From: Thecamonas trahens ATCC 50062
Taxonomy: Eukaryota > Apusozoa > Apusomonadida > Apusomonadidae
Length of the DNA stretch: 40,185 bases
NCBI RefSeq assembly: GCF_000142905.1
Contig: NW_013657679.1
Coordinates: 397,923 to 438,107, forward strand
Direction of reading: 5' to 3'
Under the pieces are notes generated by a model. It ran no database searches, was not told the DNA's origin, and worked only from the letters and a program-made list of their open reading frames with translations. The position numbers and the translations under genes are program-made. The first letter of the stretch is position 1, and each line of letters starts with the position of its first letter. Shown in pieces: positions 26,768-36,900 of this stretch.

Positions 26768-27811
26768 ATGGCAGCATCCCTCCGCAGGCTTGTGTCGCAG
26801 AAGAAGGTCCGGTACCAGGAAGATGGGTTCGACCTCGACCTGACGTATGTGACCCCACGGGTCATTGCCATGGGCTTCCCGGCTTCTGGCGTAGAGGCCG
26901 TCTACCGCAACCCGATGAAGGAGGTCAAGAGATTGCTGGAGGCCAAGCATGGCGCGGCGTACAAGGTGTACAACCTGTGCGCCGAGTCGAAGCACCAGTA
27001 CGCACCAGATGCCTTTGCGCCTGCCCAGCAGACCGATGACTACGAGTTTGAGGACCACAACGCCCTCCCGCTGCCGATCCTCGCCGACCTCGCCACCGAC
27101 GTTGCCGCCTTTCTTGCCGCCGACGACGCCAACGTTGTCGCCATCCACTGCAAGGCCGGCAAGGGCCGGACTGGCCTCGTTGTCGCCTCTCTCCTCCTGC
27201 ATCTTGGCGAGGTCGCATCGGCCGATGCAGCGCTCGAGCACTTTGCCTCGGTCCGCACCTCGGACGGCAAGGGTGTTTCGGTCCCGTCGCAGAAGCGGTA
27301 CGTCCAGTATTACGCCAGCCTCCTCGATGCCGGGCTCCGCGACGCCGCTGCCGCCGCCCTCGACCTTCCGTCCGCCCAACGGGCCGCTGCCCTCGACGCC
27401 GCCATCCCACGCGCCACCATCGTCCTCGACGCCGTCACCATGCACACGGTGCCCAAGTTTGACGTCCGCGGCGGCTGCGATCCCTACGTCGTCGTGGACA
27501 CCTTTCACGACGGCGAGCTCGTCCGGACCGACACCGCTCCGCATGTCAAGAACGAGGACTCGGTCACCATCGACTTGCCCGGCGGCGTCACAGTCGGCGC
27601 CGACTTTCGGGTCACTCTGTACGACGCCGACGTGGGCGGCGGCGACGATCTCATGTGCTACTTTTGGCTCAACCCGGCGCAGCTGCTTGCCGACGCGCCG
27701 GCCGGCGAGTATGTCCTACCCCACGACGCCATCGACGGTGTCCACAAGGACAAGAAGAAGAAGCACTTTGACCCGTCGTTTGCGCTCGCCATCACCTTTC
27801 ATGCTGTGTAA
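26768..27811 (+). CDS. PTEN: PTEN phosphoinositide 3-phosphatase
   Basis: 347 residues, single exon, ATG in a good context (gccATGG). The start KKVRYQEDGFDLDLTYVTPR includes the PIP2-binding region of PTEN. The active-site loop HCKAGKGRTG (catalytic Cys 128) is identical to human PTEN, including the two Lys that select PtdIns(3,4,5)P3. The WPD-loop equivalent is FEDHNALPLP; the TI-loop region is SQKRYVQYYASLL. A C2 domain follows (about 215-345; PYVVVDTF, RVTLYDADVG, LMCYFWLN), with a KDKKKK basic loop suited to membrane binding. It removes the 3-phosphate from PtdIns(3,4,5)P3. Unlike human PTEN (403 residues), it ends with C2 and has no acidic regulatory tail or PDZ ligand. Confidence 0.97.
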   Translation: MAASLRRLVSQKKVRYQEDGFDLDLTYVTPRVIAMGFPASGVEAVYRNPMKEVKRLLEAKHGAAYKVYNLCAESKHQYAPDAFAPAQQTDDYEFEDHNALPLPILADLATDVAAFLAADDANVVAIHCKAGKGRTGLVVASLLLHLGEVASADAALEHFASVRTSDGKGVSVPSQKRYVQYYASLLDAGLRDAAAAALDLPSAQRAAALDAAIPRATIVLDAVTMHTVPKFDVRGGCDPYVVVDTFHDGELVRTDTAPHVKNEDSVTIDLPGGVTVGADFRVTLYDADVGGGDDLMCYFWLNPAQLLADAPAGEYVLPHDAIDGVHKDKKKKHFDPSFALAITFHAV

Positions 27812-27819
27812 ACGCGTAT

Positions 27820-28542
27820 TCACTTGTCCGGAAAGTGGCCAAAGGTGCGGTACCGCCCGCCGGTGCCCGGGCCCGACGAGAGCGGAAGGAGCGACGCGCC
27901 CGAGTACATGCTCGCCTCGGCGCCGGAGCGGTAGAGGGCGATCGAGGCGGCGATCGAGAGGAACGGAAGCGCGGCGGCGAGCCAGGCGGCCCACGCAAGG
28001 TCGGCAACCTTGGAGGCAACCACCTCGTTGTTGGTCACCCGGCCGCCGACAAACCACACAGTGACCGCCGCCACGTTGAGCGCCGCTGCCAGCCCGCCAA
28101 CAAGCGCGCCGCGCTGGGCGGCAAAGCCGGAGGCTGTCGGCTGATCGAGCGCCTGCTGCGAGGCACAGAACATAGCAGCAGCAAGCTGGCCGGCGTAGCC
28201 GACCACGGCAAAGACCAGCGCAATGAGCGCCGCCAGCGAGCAGTACCACAGCTGCTCCATGCCGTCCACAATCTTGGCCGTCGTTGCCTTGGCAGCTTCG
28301 TCGCTGATCTTGTGCGCGTAGCGGTAAAAGCCGAGCGTCTCTGCCAGCGAGACGCACACGTCCATGTTGTAGTCAAGAAGCCCGTCCGGATCCACGGGGC
28401 TGTTGGCCGTGTGGGTACACATGGCCAGCAGTCCCACGTCCTCTCCAGAGGCAGAGTACCAGTGGTTGGAGGCCAGCGCAACCGCGAGGCCCAGCACCAC
28501 CAGCAGGGTGGTTACCGCTGCAGCCACAGGCACACCGGACAT
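27820..28542 (-). CDS. Four-TM protein, claudin/PMP22-like
   Basis: 240 residues from the ATG at 28542 (MSGVPVAAAV). The frame is open upstream, but that part is a CA-coded His/Thr run typical of leaders here. TM spans lie near VTTLLVVLGLAVALAS, SLAALIALVFAVVGYAGQL, ALVGGLAAALNVAAVTVWFV and AWAAWLAAALPFLSIAASIAL. The first loop has HWYSASGEDVGLLAMC, reminiscent of the W...GLW..C signature of claudin-superfamily proteins, with Leu for the second Trp and a second Cys downstream. The tail is Ser/Gly/Pro-rich. Tetraspanin is less likely because the large loop and CCG motif are absent. Function is unknown. The PTEN stop is 8 bp away, convergent. Confidence 0.75.
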   Translation of the reverse strand: MSGVPVAAAVTTLLVVLGLAVALASNHWYSASGEDVGLLAMCTHTANSPVDPDGLLDYNMDVCVSLAETLGFYRYAHKISDEAAKATTAKIVDGMEQLWYCSLAALIALVFAVVGYAGQLAAAMFCASQQALDQPTASGFAAQRGALVGGLAAALNVAAVTVWFVGGRVTNNEVVASKVADLAWAAWLAAALPFLSIAASIALYRSGAEASMYSGASLLPLSSGPGTGGRYRTFGHFPDK

Positions 28543-28558
28543 GACCAGAGTGAGCAAG

Positions 28559-28618
28559 CGGGCGTGTGCGTGTGTTGGGTGCGTGTGCTTGTGTGTGTGC
28601 GTGTGTGTGTGGTAGAGA
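28559..28618 (-). repeat. CA-rich leader tract
   Basis: Imperfect (TG)n on the plus strand, i.e. (CA)n on the coding strand, 17-76 bases upstream of the ATG of the claudin-like gene. Confidence 0.8.
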
Positions 28619-28739
28619 CTGGTGTGTGTGGCGGTGGCGGCGTGCCGTGGCTGCTCTCCTGCACAGAGTGTCATGCGCTGGCTTTTTCGTGGCACGTGTG
28701 CGCGTTTTTGGCGGGCAGGCTACGCGGCGCGGAAGCAGA

Positions 28740-30437
28740 CTACGATGGCCTGGCCGCGGCGTCGCCGGCCGCCACGCCTGTGATGTGGCTTCCACCTCGA
28801 TGGATGGCGGCGTCGACGTCGGCGTCGTTGCCGGCAGCGAAGGCGGCGAGCTTGGCGTCGAGGACACGGAGAAAGACGGCCTCGTCGTCGGAGAACTCGG
28901 ACGATGTGGCAGACGCGCGGGCTCGCATGGTCTCCGCCATGTGCTCGAGGCCGGTGACAAAGCTCTCACGGAAGGTCGCCGCCAGGCCTGCAAGAACCAG
29001 GCGGTGCTGCGAGAGCGCACCGAGCGAGGCAAGCAGGGCCGGATCGCCGAGCGAGCGCATGTCGGCCGCCACGGTCGAGAGTGAGGCCACCGCGTCCTGC
29101 AGAACCGCGAGGTGCGAGGGGAGGCCACCGAGGCCGAGTCCCTCGGGCAGGGCGCTGTAGGGGTTACCAGCCGGGGCATTCGGCTTGTTCCCACCGAGCA
29201 GGCCGGAGACTGCGCCGTAGAGCATCGAGGCCGCGTCGGTCGAGCTCGGCTCGGCGACACCGGTCGCGGGATACATGCCTGATGCCTGGCCGGCAATCGA
29301 GAGGAGCGGGAACGGCGTGCCAGATGAGGGGCTCAAGCCGGCGGCGGCGGTAGTTGCGCTTCCTGACGCAGGCATCTCGTCCTGAAACGATGGGACGAGC
29401 GCCTCCCACTCGCGGTTGCGGCCGTAGCGCTTGAGGGTGCGGTAGGTGGTGAAGAGGAGGAAGAACATGCCGAGCTGAGCCAGAGCAGCGAGGCCGGCCA
29501 TAAACGCGATCCAGTTGGTCACCACCGATGCACAGGTGTAGACCAGGTTGGGAAACTCGGAGTTGAGACCCGAGAACCGGGCCGAGTGGCACGAGAACGA
29601 GTTGAGCTCGCCCTGGACCGAGAACACCGTGATCTGGAGGGCGGCCATGACAAAGATGACGGCGTAGACAATGATGGCGACGACCTTGAACCGACGGAAC
29701 CGGTCGATGACGTCCTGGATGTCGTTTTCCATGCTAAGCGCAATCTCGTGCGGCGTCTCGAGCGGCGCCCACGGCGTGTCGTCAATGAGGGTGGCGTACG
29801 GGTCCGAGGCGTCAGATGCCGAGCGCGAGCGCGGAGTCGCTTGCGGCGAGAGCGGGCGGTCAGTGGCGAGAGCGGGCTGCGGGGCGGCGGCCGCGCCTGG
29901 TCGGGCTGGCATCGTTGCCGAGCGCGCCGCAAAGGTGCCCGAGAGCGGCCTGCCGGCCTGCGATGAGGTGCGTGCTCTCAGCGAGCCGCCGTACGGCGGG
30001 CCGCGGACCGAGCCGTAGACCGAGCCAGCCATGGGAGTTTGCGGGGTGTTTGCCAAGGCGATCTGGTACTCATCGTGCTTGATGCGCTTGCGAATGGCGG
30101 CCGTGAGGTCAGAGAGGTACGACGACGAGCGCGAGTAGACAAAGAGCGCGTAGACAATGAACAGCAGGGTGGTGGCGAGGGTGTAGTAGAGCTGCTTGAA
30201 CTGCGACGCGCACTTTAGCTGAACAAAGTCGATCTCCGGCAGCTCTGCCAGAGTCACGTTGTGCTTGGCTGTGTTGGGCGGAGTGCACTTGACGTGGTTG
30301 GAGAGGAGAGTGATGACCACTGCCACCTCGAGCAGTGCAATGATCATGATGGTGTTGCGCAGCGAGTCCTCGGTGTACCGGCCCTTTGTCGGCCGCCGCA
30401 GCGCCGCCACAAACGACGAGAGGCCTTCTGCCGACAT
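28740..30437 (-). CDS. Multi-pass membrane protein of unknown function (4 TM)
   Basis: 565 residues from the ATG at 30437 (MSAEGLSSFVAAL); 56 upstream codons in the same frame are His/Thr/Pro leader-type sequence. TM1 (NTIMIIALLEVAVVITLLSN) and TM2 (YYTLATTLLFIVYALFVYS) flank a loop with two Cys and an NVT glycosylation site. A long Ser/Pro/Arg cytosolic stretch follows, then TM3 (VVAIIVYAVIFVMAALQITV) and TM4 (WIAFMAGLAALAQLGMFFLL) flanking a second Cys-containing loop (SFSCHS, YTCASV). The 180-residue tail is helical and Ala/Ser/Leu-rich. The two TM pairs, each with a two-Cys loop, suggest an internal duplication. I do not recognise a family. Confidence 0.75.
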   Translation of the reverse strand: MSAEGLSSFVAALRRPTKGRYTEDSLRNTIMIIALLEVAVVITLLSNHVKCTPPNTAKHNVTLAELPEIDFVQLKCASQFKQLYYTLATTLLFIVYALFVYSRSSSYLSDLTAAIRKRIKHDEYQIALANTPQTPMAGSVYGSVRGPPYGGSLRARTSSQAGRPLSGTFAARSATMPARPGAAAAPQPALATDRPLSPQATPRSRSASDASDPYATLIDDTPWAPLETPHEIALSMENDIQDVIDRFRRFKVVAIIVYAVIFVMAALQITVFSVQGELNSFSCHSARFSGLNSEFPNLVYTCASVVTNWIAFMAGLAALAQLGMFFLLFTTYRTLKRYGRNREWEALVPSFQDEMPASGSATTAAAGLSPSSGTPFPLLSIAGQASGMYPATGVAEPSSTDAASMLYGAVSGLLGGNKPNAPAGNPYSALPEGLGLGGLPSHLAVLQDAVASLSTVAADMRSLGDPALLASLGALSQHRLVLAGLAATFRESFVTGLEHMAETMRARASATSSEFSDDEAVFLRVLDAKLAAFAAGNDADVDAAIHRGGSHITGVAAGDAAARPS

Positions 30438-30477
30438 GTGGACAGGAGGTGGGTGGTGGGACGCCGGAGTGTGGTGT

Positions 30478-30503
30478 ATGTGTGTGCGTGTGTGTGTGTG
30501 TGT
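30478..30503 (-). repeat. CA dinucleotide tract in leader
   Basis: (TG)n on the plus strand, 41-66 bases upstream of the ATG of the 4-TM gene. Confidence 0.85.
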
Positions 30504-30665
30504 TTGGGGGGGGGAGTGTGGTGTGGCCTGTGCGACACTGTTGGCTCTGGTGGTCCTCCCGGCGTGCGGCCAGGCGTGGCGCGTGTGTGCGACTTTGTCG
30601 GCCACGTTAACACGGGCATGGTCATAACTTTGGTTTGATGTCGATCTAGGAAAGCGGGAGCCAGG

Positions 30666-32959
30666 CTAGCGACGGTCGGTCTTGCCGTTGCCACGCTTGC
30701 CTGAGAGCATCCACTTGGGCTTGGAGGCGACGATGACACGGTCAGCCGTACCGCGCTTGCCGTCGGCGTTGATCTGCTTAAAGGCGTACTTGCGGAGCAT
30801 CTTGGCCTTGTCCGAGTCGGTGGCTGCGATACCGGCCTTGTTGCGCGGGGCGCGGGCGCCCTTGGCCTTGCGGATGGCGGCCGAGCCGATGCCGGCGCCG
30901 CGGGCGCGGCGGGCGCCAAAGTCGTCGTCGTCGTCGCCTTCTGTGGACATGGCCATGCGATCGTTGCGGAGCTTGCGCGAGGCACGGGCACGCGAGGTGG
31001 TCTCGCCGGCCGCGACGCGAGCGCGGATGCGCGAGGTGTCGTACCCGAGCTCGTCGAGCGACTTGAGATCGCCGACGGACTTGCGGCGGGCGGTGCGGGG
31101 AAGAGGGCGCGAGTTGGCCGACTTGCGGACAAAGGCGGCCTTGTTGATGAGGATCTTCTTGGACTTGATGGCACGGACAGCGGCCTTGCGCTCGTCGCGG
31201 TGCGGGTCGTCGTCGTCGTCCGACTCTGCGGCGGCACGGGCCAGCCGCTCCTCCTCCTCGCGCTCGAGCTCGTCGAGACGGGCGAGGATGTCCGGGTCCA
31301 GAAAGTCGGCCACGTTGTGGCCGTCGAGGATCTCCGGCACCACGTCGTAGCGCCAGTCTTCGTTCTCGAGAATGTGCTCGGCACGTAGGTCGACCGAGAA
31401 CTTGCCGGCGCCGCCGTTGCGGGCCTCGATGTCCTTGAGGAGGAGGCGGCCCTCGGAAGCACCGCCGCGGCGGCTCGGGATCATGGGCGGGCGCTCGATG
31501 TCGTCACGCGCCACAGGCATCGACTTGTGCAGGCGGACCTTGAGCCGGTCTGCGTTGGTCGTCGTCGCCAGCTTCTCACGCTGCCGCTGCGCAAGCAGCC
31601 GGTCGCACGCCGACGCCTTGACCTCGGCGAGACCCTCCTCGGTGAGGCCCGACATGGCCATGACCTCCACGCCGTCGGTTTCCACCAGCGACTGGATGAG
31701 CGCCTTATCGTCGTCGTCGAGGTCGTTCGGCCGGACCACGTCGATCTTGTTGAGCACCACAGTCAGCGGCTTGTTGGCAAAGAGCGGCGTGATGTTGCGG
31801 AAGAGGCCGACCTGCTGCTCGATCGAGTAGCCGCACTGCTCCGAAATGTCGAGGAAGAACAGGATCGAGGCCTTCAGGTGCGCCAGCGCCGTGATCGACT
31901 GCATCTCGATGGTGTTCATGTCCTGCAGAGGGTGGTCGAGCACGCCGGGCGAGTCGACAACCTGCCACCGCGTGTACTTGTAGTCAAAGTGGCCCACAAA
32001 CAGCGACTGCGTCGTGAAAGCCCACGGCTGCACGTCAACGTCGGCACGCGACAGCTTGTTCACCGTCGTCGACTTGCCGCAGTTGGGGAACCCGCACACA
32101 AGCAGCGTTGGATCCGTCGGGTCGATCGACGGCAGACGAGAGAGATGCTGCCGCACCTGCTCCAGATACGCCAGTGCAGACTTCTGCTTCTTCAGAATGG
32201 TGCACATCCGTCCCAGAGCCGCCCGCTTCAGCGTCTTGCACCGATACAGCGAGTCACCAAACTTGAGCAGCCGAATGTAATCCTTGCCCACACGCTCCAC
32301 CAGCCGCAGCGCCGTGGCGATCTGGCCCAGTGCGAGCTTGTAGTGGTCGCGATCGTAGAGCACGTTCATCAGCGAAGCCATGAACGGGTGGAGTTCCTAC
32401 AGTGATTGCCGAGGGCAGAGGGTGTGTGTGAGTGAGGGCGAGTGAGTGGCGAGCGGAGGACATGAGGCAAAGGGTGTGTGTGTGTGTGGTTGGGGGGGGG
32501 GTGGCTGGGCAAGGGAGATGATATGATGGTCACTTGCCGGGCCCATCCGTTTCCATCCGAAAGTTGAAAGAGGCTGACGGTGCGGGCGGGGCAGGAGGGG
32601 AGGAGGGAGGAGGGAAGAGGGGGGGGAGGGACGGGAAGGGCATGTGATGGGCGGGGAGGACATGGGCGTGGTGGTGGTGGCGGTGGAGGGAGGGAAGGAC
32701 AATGTCGGTAGGGTGAGGGCAGGCATGCGGGTGGACGTACGTCGATGACCGGGAACTCGTCGAGGATGCCCCGCAGGCGGTCGGCAAAGCACTGCTGGGC
32801 AAAGCGGACGGACCGGGTGTAGTGCTGGCGGATACGGGAGATGTGGAAGGTGGTGCGGACCACAGTCGGCGTCTGCCGCTGCGTCTTGGACAGGCAGATG
32901 TCGATAAAGTCCGTCGCCGACGGGACCACCGTGATGGACTTGAACGAGTAGACCGGCAT
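30666..32959 (-). CDS. NOG1: Nucleolar GTP-binding protein 1 (NOG1/GTPBP4)
   Basis: Two exons: 32741-32959 and 30666-32396; intron 344 bp (GTACGT ... TGTAG). The 649-residue product (human 634) begins [20 protein letters not shown], almost the family consensus. The junction [20 protein letters not shown] matches the human [20 protein letters not shown]. The GTPase domain (about 165-340) has G1 GFPNCGKST, switch region [19 protein letters not shown]3 [11 protein letters not shown] and G4 NKID. The C-terminal half is basic and acidic in blocks, with [11 protein letters not shown] and the end [17 protein letters not shown] (human PKHLLSGKRKAGKKDRR). NOG1 is needed for 60S subunit assembly and pre-rRNA processing in the nucleolus. 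G1 has Cys where human NOG1 has Val. Confidence 0.96.
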
Positions 32960-33075
32960 GGTCGGACTCGGGGAGTGGGGTGTGGGCTGGCGAGCGGTCG
33001 ACCTCGTGCCGCGGCCGCTTGCTGGATCAATCCCAGCCAGCCTGCATGGCCTTGGCTTGTTTCTATTTCAACTGC

Positions 33076-33861
33076 TCATCCATCATCTATCATGCCAAGC
33101 GCGTCAGCCTCGAGCATGCGCAGCTCAGCGGCGACCATCTCGTCGAGCGCCGCGAGTTCGTCGGCGGCTATGGCTGCCGCCCGCTCGGCGGCGGCCTTGA
33201 ACGCCGCCGCTTTGAGCCGCGCCACAATCCGCCGCAACGTCGCGCCCATGTCGGCCACCACAATCGCGGCCTCGGCGACCTCGATGCAGGCCCGGACCAG
33301 CGCACCGCACGAGTCTTGGACGGGAATCCAGTCACTCACGTGGGGCGCCGCGAGCACGCTTGCCACACGCTGCACCGCGGCCAGCACCGCTAGCGCCTCG
33401 TCGGCCTCCAGCAGCGCGTCGAGCTCGAGCACTGCGGCACCCAGCCGCTTGCGAAGCGCCGTCATCCCTGCCTGAGGTACCGCGCGCGCCCCACCGAGTG
33501 CCACCACTGCGTCCGACGCCGCAGCAAGCACATTCATCACCGCAAGATCGCGTTCGCTCAGTGCTGCACGCGCAAGCTCGTCCTCCACCGACCGTGTCAG
33601 AGGCTCGTGCAGCGCGTGTGGGACCACAGCAGGCCCCTCGGACGACATCGACGAGTCTGATGCGTTGTACTTTGTGCTCTCTATCTCGTCAGAGAGTACC
33701 GATGACGACGTCGTCGTCCCGTGAGGCAAGTCCTCGCTTGACGCCACCATCGTCAGCATCCGCGTCAGCTCCTCGTCTCCACTCTCCACAGACGCATTGG
33801 AACCCGACGAGAAGACTTTGCCCCACATCACGTCGTCCACTGGCGCCATCAGCGACCGCAT
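33076..33861 (-). CDS. Helical protein of unknown function
   Basis: 261 residues from the ATG at 33861 (MRSLMAPVDD); MAPVDD at 33849 is a second possible start. The first 85 residues are Ser/Glu/Asp-rich and disordered. The rest is Ala-rich amphipathic helix (AVMNVLAAASDAVVALGGA, LELDALLEADEALAVLAAV, ACIEVAEAAIVVADMGATLR), probably a helical bundle. It starts 47 bp after the stop of the large RapGAP gene on the same strand, and its frame is open across that stop, so it could conceivably be an alternative 3' end of that gene. It ends 116 bp before the NOG1 ATG. No family is recognised. Confidence 0.6.
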   Translation of the reverse strand: MRSLMAPVDDVMWGKVFSSGSNASVESGDEELTRMLTMVASSEDLPHGTTTSSSVLSDEIESTKYNASDSSMSSEGPAVVPHALHEPLTRSVEDELARAALSERDLAVMNVLAAASDAVVALGGARAVPQAGMTALRKRLGAAVLELDALLEADEALAVLAAVQRVASVLAAPHVSDWIPVQDSCGALVRACIEVAEAAIVVADMGATLRRIVARLKAAAFKAAAERAAAIAADELAALDEMVAAELRMLEADALGMIDDG

Positions 33862-33908
33862 CTCGACATGAGACTCGTCGGCGGTGTCCACAAGACTGAG
33901 TGTGGGAG

Positions 33909-36900
33909 TCAGCCCTTCCCGCCTCGGCTCGAGCCCAGCTCGGACGACACAAAGCTCGACTCGTCGTCGTCATCCATGTCGGCCGGATGCATAATAACAA
34001 CCGGTAGGGCCAAGGTAGTGGGCTGGTCGTCGTCGCCGTCGTTGTCAGTGCCTTCATCGTCAAACACACATGCGTGTGGCTCGCTCTCATCCGGCTCGCT
34101 CACGCCTGCCTCGCTCTCGACTGCGGCCTGCGCCATAGCCAGCGCTGCCTCGAGCGCCGTCGCCCCGATAGTCGCGTCCGAGTCCGAGTCGAGCAGCGAG
34201 TCGTCGGTGGCACACTGTAGGTCAGTGAAGCCGCCCTCGACCACGCTCGGCTCGTCGCTGATCACACAATGCGAGCTTTCCGCCTCGGCCTTCAGATCAT
34301 CAGGAGCGACAAGCGGCCCGGCCACTGCGGCCTGAGCACCCTCGGCGGCGTCATCATCGGTCTTGAATGCGTTCGAGTCGCCGGAGATGTCCATCTCGCT
34401 AAGCGAGAGCGTCGAGACGTGCGAAACCACCCGCCGCAGCGGCGAGTGGATCTCTTCCGGCACAAAGGCAAGGCCACGGAGGCCGGGCCGCACCATCGAG
34501 CCCCCAATCTCGTCTGGGTGTGGCGCTTCAGCGAGAAGTGCCACGTTGGCGGCGTTAAAGACAAGCTCCGACCGCACAATGAGGCCAGGCGTGCCAAAGT
34601 CCGGAAAAGCCTCGGCCCACGCGGCAGATCCGGCCGCAAACAGCGCGCAGCTCCGGACCGCAAGCTCCGGCGCCGCCGCCGTTGCTTCACCGAAGGCAGC
34701 AGGCCCTCCGCCTTCAGGCAGCGCGCCAGCGAGCGCGAGGGCACGATCGACTGCCGCCCGAAGTTCGGGCAGGTCTGCAAACGACGCGGTCGTCAATGCT
34801 GCCCAGTGCGTGTGCAACAGCGTCGCAATCCGCGCCAGGGTCACTGAGAGCGGTGGCAAGACCCGGATGCCAAAGTTCTCTGACGCGGCCGCCATGGCAG
34901 CGTCCGATGCGGCTGCCAGCGCACGCCCAAACTCGGTCGCCTGCTCCCGTGCCTGGGTAGTCTGCATCCACGAGCGCATCTCGAGCACGTCACAGAGCGC
35001 AAGCACCAGCTCGGCCACAAGGTCGCGCCAAAGCGAGCCCGGCTTGAGCGCGTAGAACATGGCGATGAGCGGTGTCAAGTTTGCGTCGACAAGTGTCCGC
35101 AGCAGAAAGTCATACGCCGCCGGCGAGTCAGCCACGTAAACCGCCTCCAGCCGGGACTCGACAAACAGTTTTCCGACGCTGCCGGCGGCAACAGTGGTGT
35201 CGACCACGGCATCGCCATTCGGGCCCGACCCGCTCACGCCGTTAGCGCTCTCCTGCAGAGCCGACAGATCGTGCCACTCGGTCCACTCGGCGCGCCGACC
35301 GGCCTGCAACGGGTTCTCGGCCGCGTGGCGCGCAAGGTACTGTGCCAGCGCATGGATTGGAAACGAGACCACGCCAAGCATCTTGTTCGTTTTGGAGAAC
35401 CGATCACGCGACTTGATTCGCACCACCAGTCGCTGCGCGGAAGTCTCTGGCGACTGGACCGGAAACTCAAAGTCCTCGTCAAAGTTTGGATCCAGCGACT
35501 TGGCTACCACCGCCGTTTTGAACGAGGTCCGGCCAAGCGCGAGCTTGACGTACGGATCGGCTGAGCCCGACGACGACCGCGGTGCAAGACCGCGGGCCCG
35601 CAGCACACGCACATGTAGGATCCAGTCGGTCTCCGACCTGCGCTGCCGCCGGAGCGAGAGAGCAAGCTGGATGGCACCGGTGACCAGGCCGTCCTGGGAC
35701 GACGGCGGGAGCAGGTCGTGCCATGCTCCAGACGTCCGCGGATTGGCTAGCTCGTCGAGCGGGAGCCAGAGCGAGCCGACTTGGTTGAGGAGCACCGAGC
35801 CGCGCTTTCGCGACTTGGCCTTGGCCTTGCCCTTGTTGTACAGTACCACCTCCATGTGAGTCGCACCGCGCGCCACCTCGCACTCGAGCGGCGGCGAGAG
35901 CTCCTGAGCAGAGAGCACGGTCGAGAGCTGCGTTGCAGACGCCGCCACCCCGTGGACAACCGCCTTGGTTCCAGCCACCGCGGCATCGCCTCGCAGCCGA
36001 AAGGCAAGGAACCGCAGAAACTTGCAGCTGTTGTCTGAGCCGGCGAGCGGCGGCGCCGGCGAGCTCCGCCCTTGGCTGCCGGCGAGCGACGACTCGGGCG
36101 TGGCCGCCCGTGAGAGCACTGGTGTCGATTGCGCCGGCGGCAGCGACGACGAGTCGGCTCGGCGCCGGCCGAAATGCCGTGGCGTCAGCTTGAGCGTCTT
36201 GGGCGACGGCGGGACAAGGGTGGCTCCCGACGGCATCGACTCGTTGAGAGATATGCCTGTCGACGACTTGGCCAAGAGTGGAATCGAGCCGGACCGCTCC
36301 AGCGGCGGCGGCGTCCGCGGCGCCATCGACGCCGCATGCCGCAGATCACCTGTACGTTGCGGGACGCTGTTAAGCGACTGTGAAAACGTCGCCGTGTGTA
36401 CACGCGCTCCTTGGCCTTGCCCGGGCTCGGCCCCGTACAGCTCTGATGGATGGACCGCGTGGGTCAAGTGGAGCGTAATGAGGGACGGCGCGGCTGCTGC
36501 CGACTCGGCCGCCCGCATCGCCAGCGGCGCGCAGTGCGAGAGCTGCTGTCGCAACGGCCGTGTCGTGCACGGGCTCGTGTATGTCAGCGAGTCGACGAGG
36601 ACGCCCGACGCCAGCGCATACATCTCTACCCCAGTGGCAAAGTGCGCGAGCAAAAACGCAGTGGCTTTGGCCGAGAACGGCGCCGCAAGCACGTGCAAGG
36701 CTTCCATCGGCGATCGTCGCCACGGCACCGCCAGTCGGAGCCGCGGCTTGGCACCTCGTGACAGGGCCCACTCGATGACCAGCGCCCCGAGTGATCCACC
36801 CAGCACGCATCCCTTGGCACCCAGCGCCAGGATGTGCGTCAGCTTGCCGACGGATGCCCCGGCGCGCTTGCTCCGCGCGGCCCGGTAAGTGTCGAGGCGC

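Noticed and set aside
26585-27544. 320-residue N-terminal extension of the XRCC2-like protein
   Set aside because: It would be antisense to PTEN and run through the CT repeat; the ATG at 26584 gives a family-like start and length.
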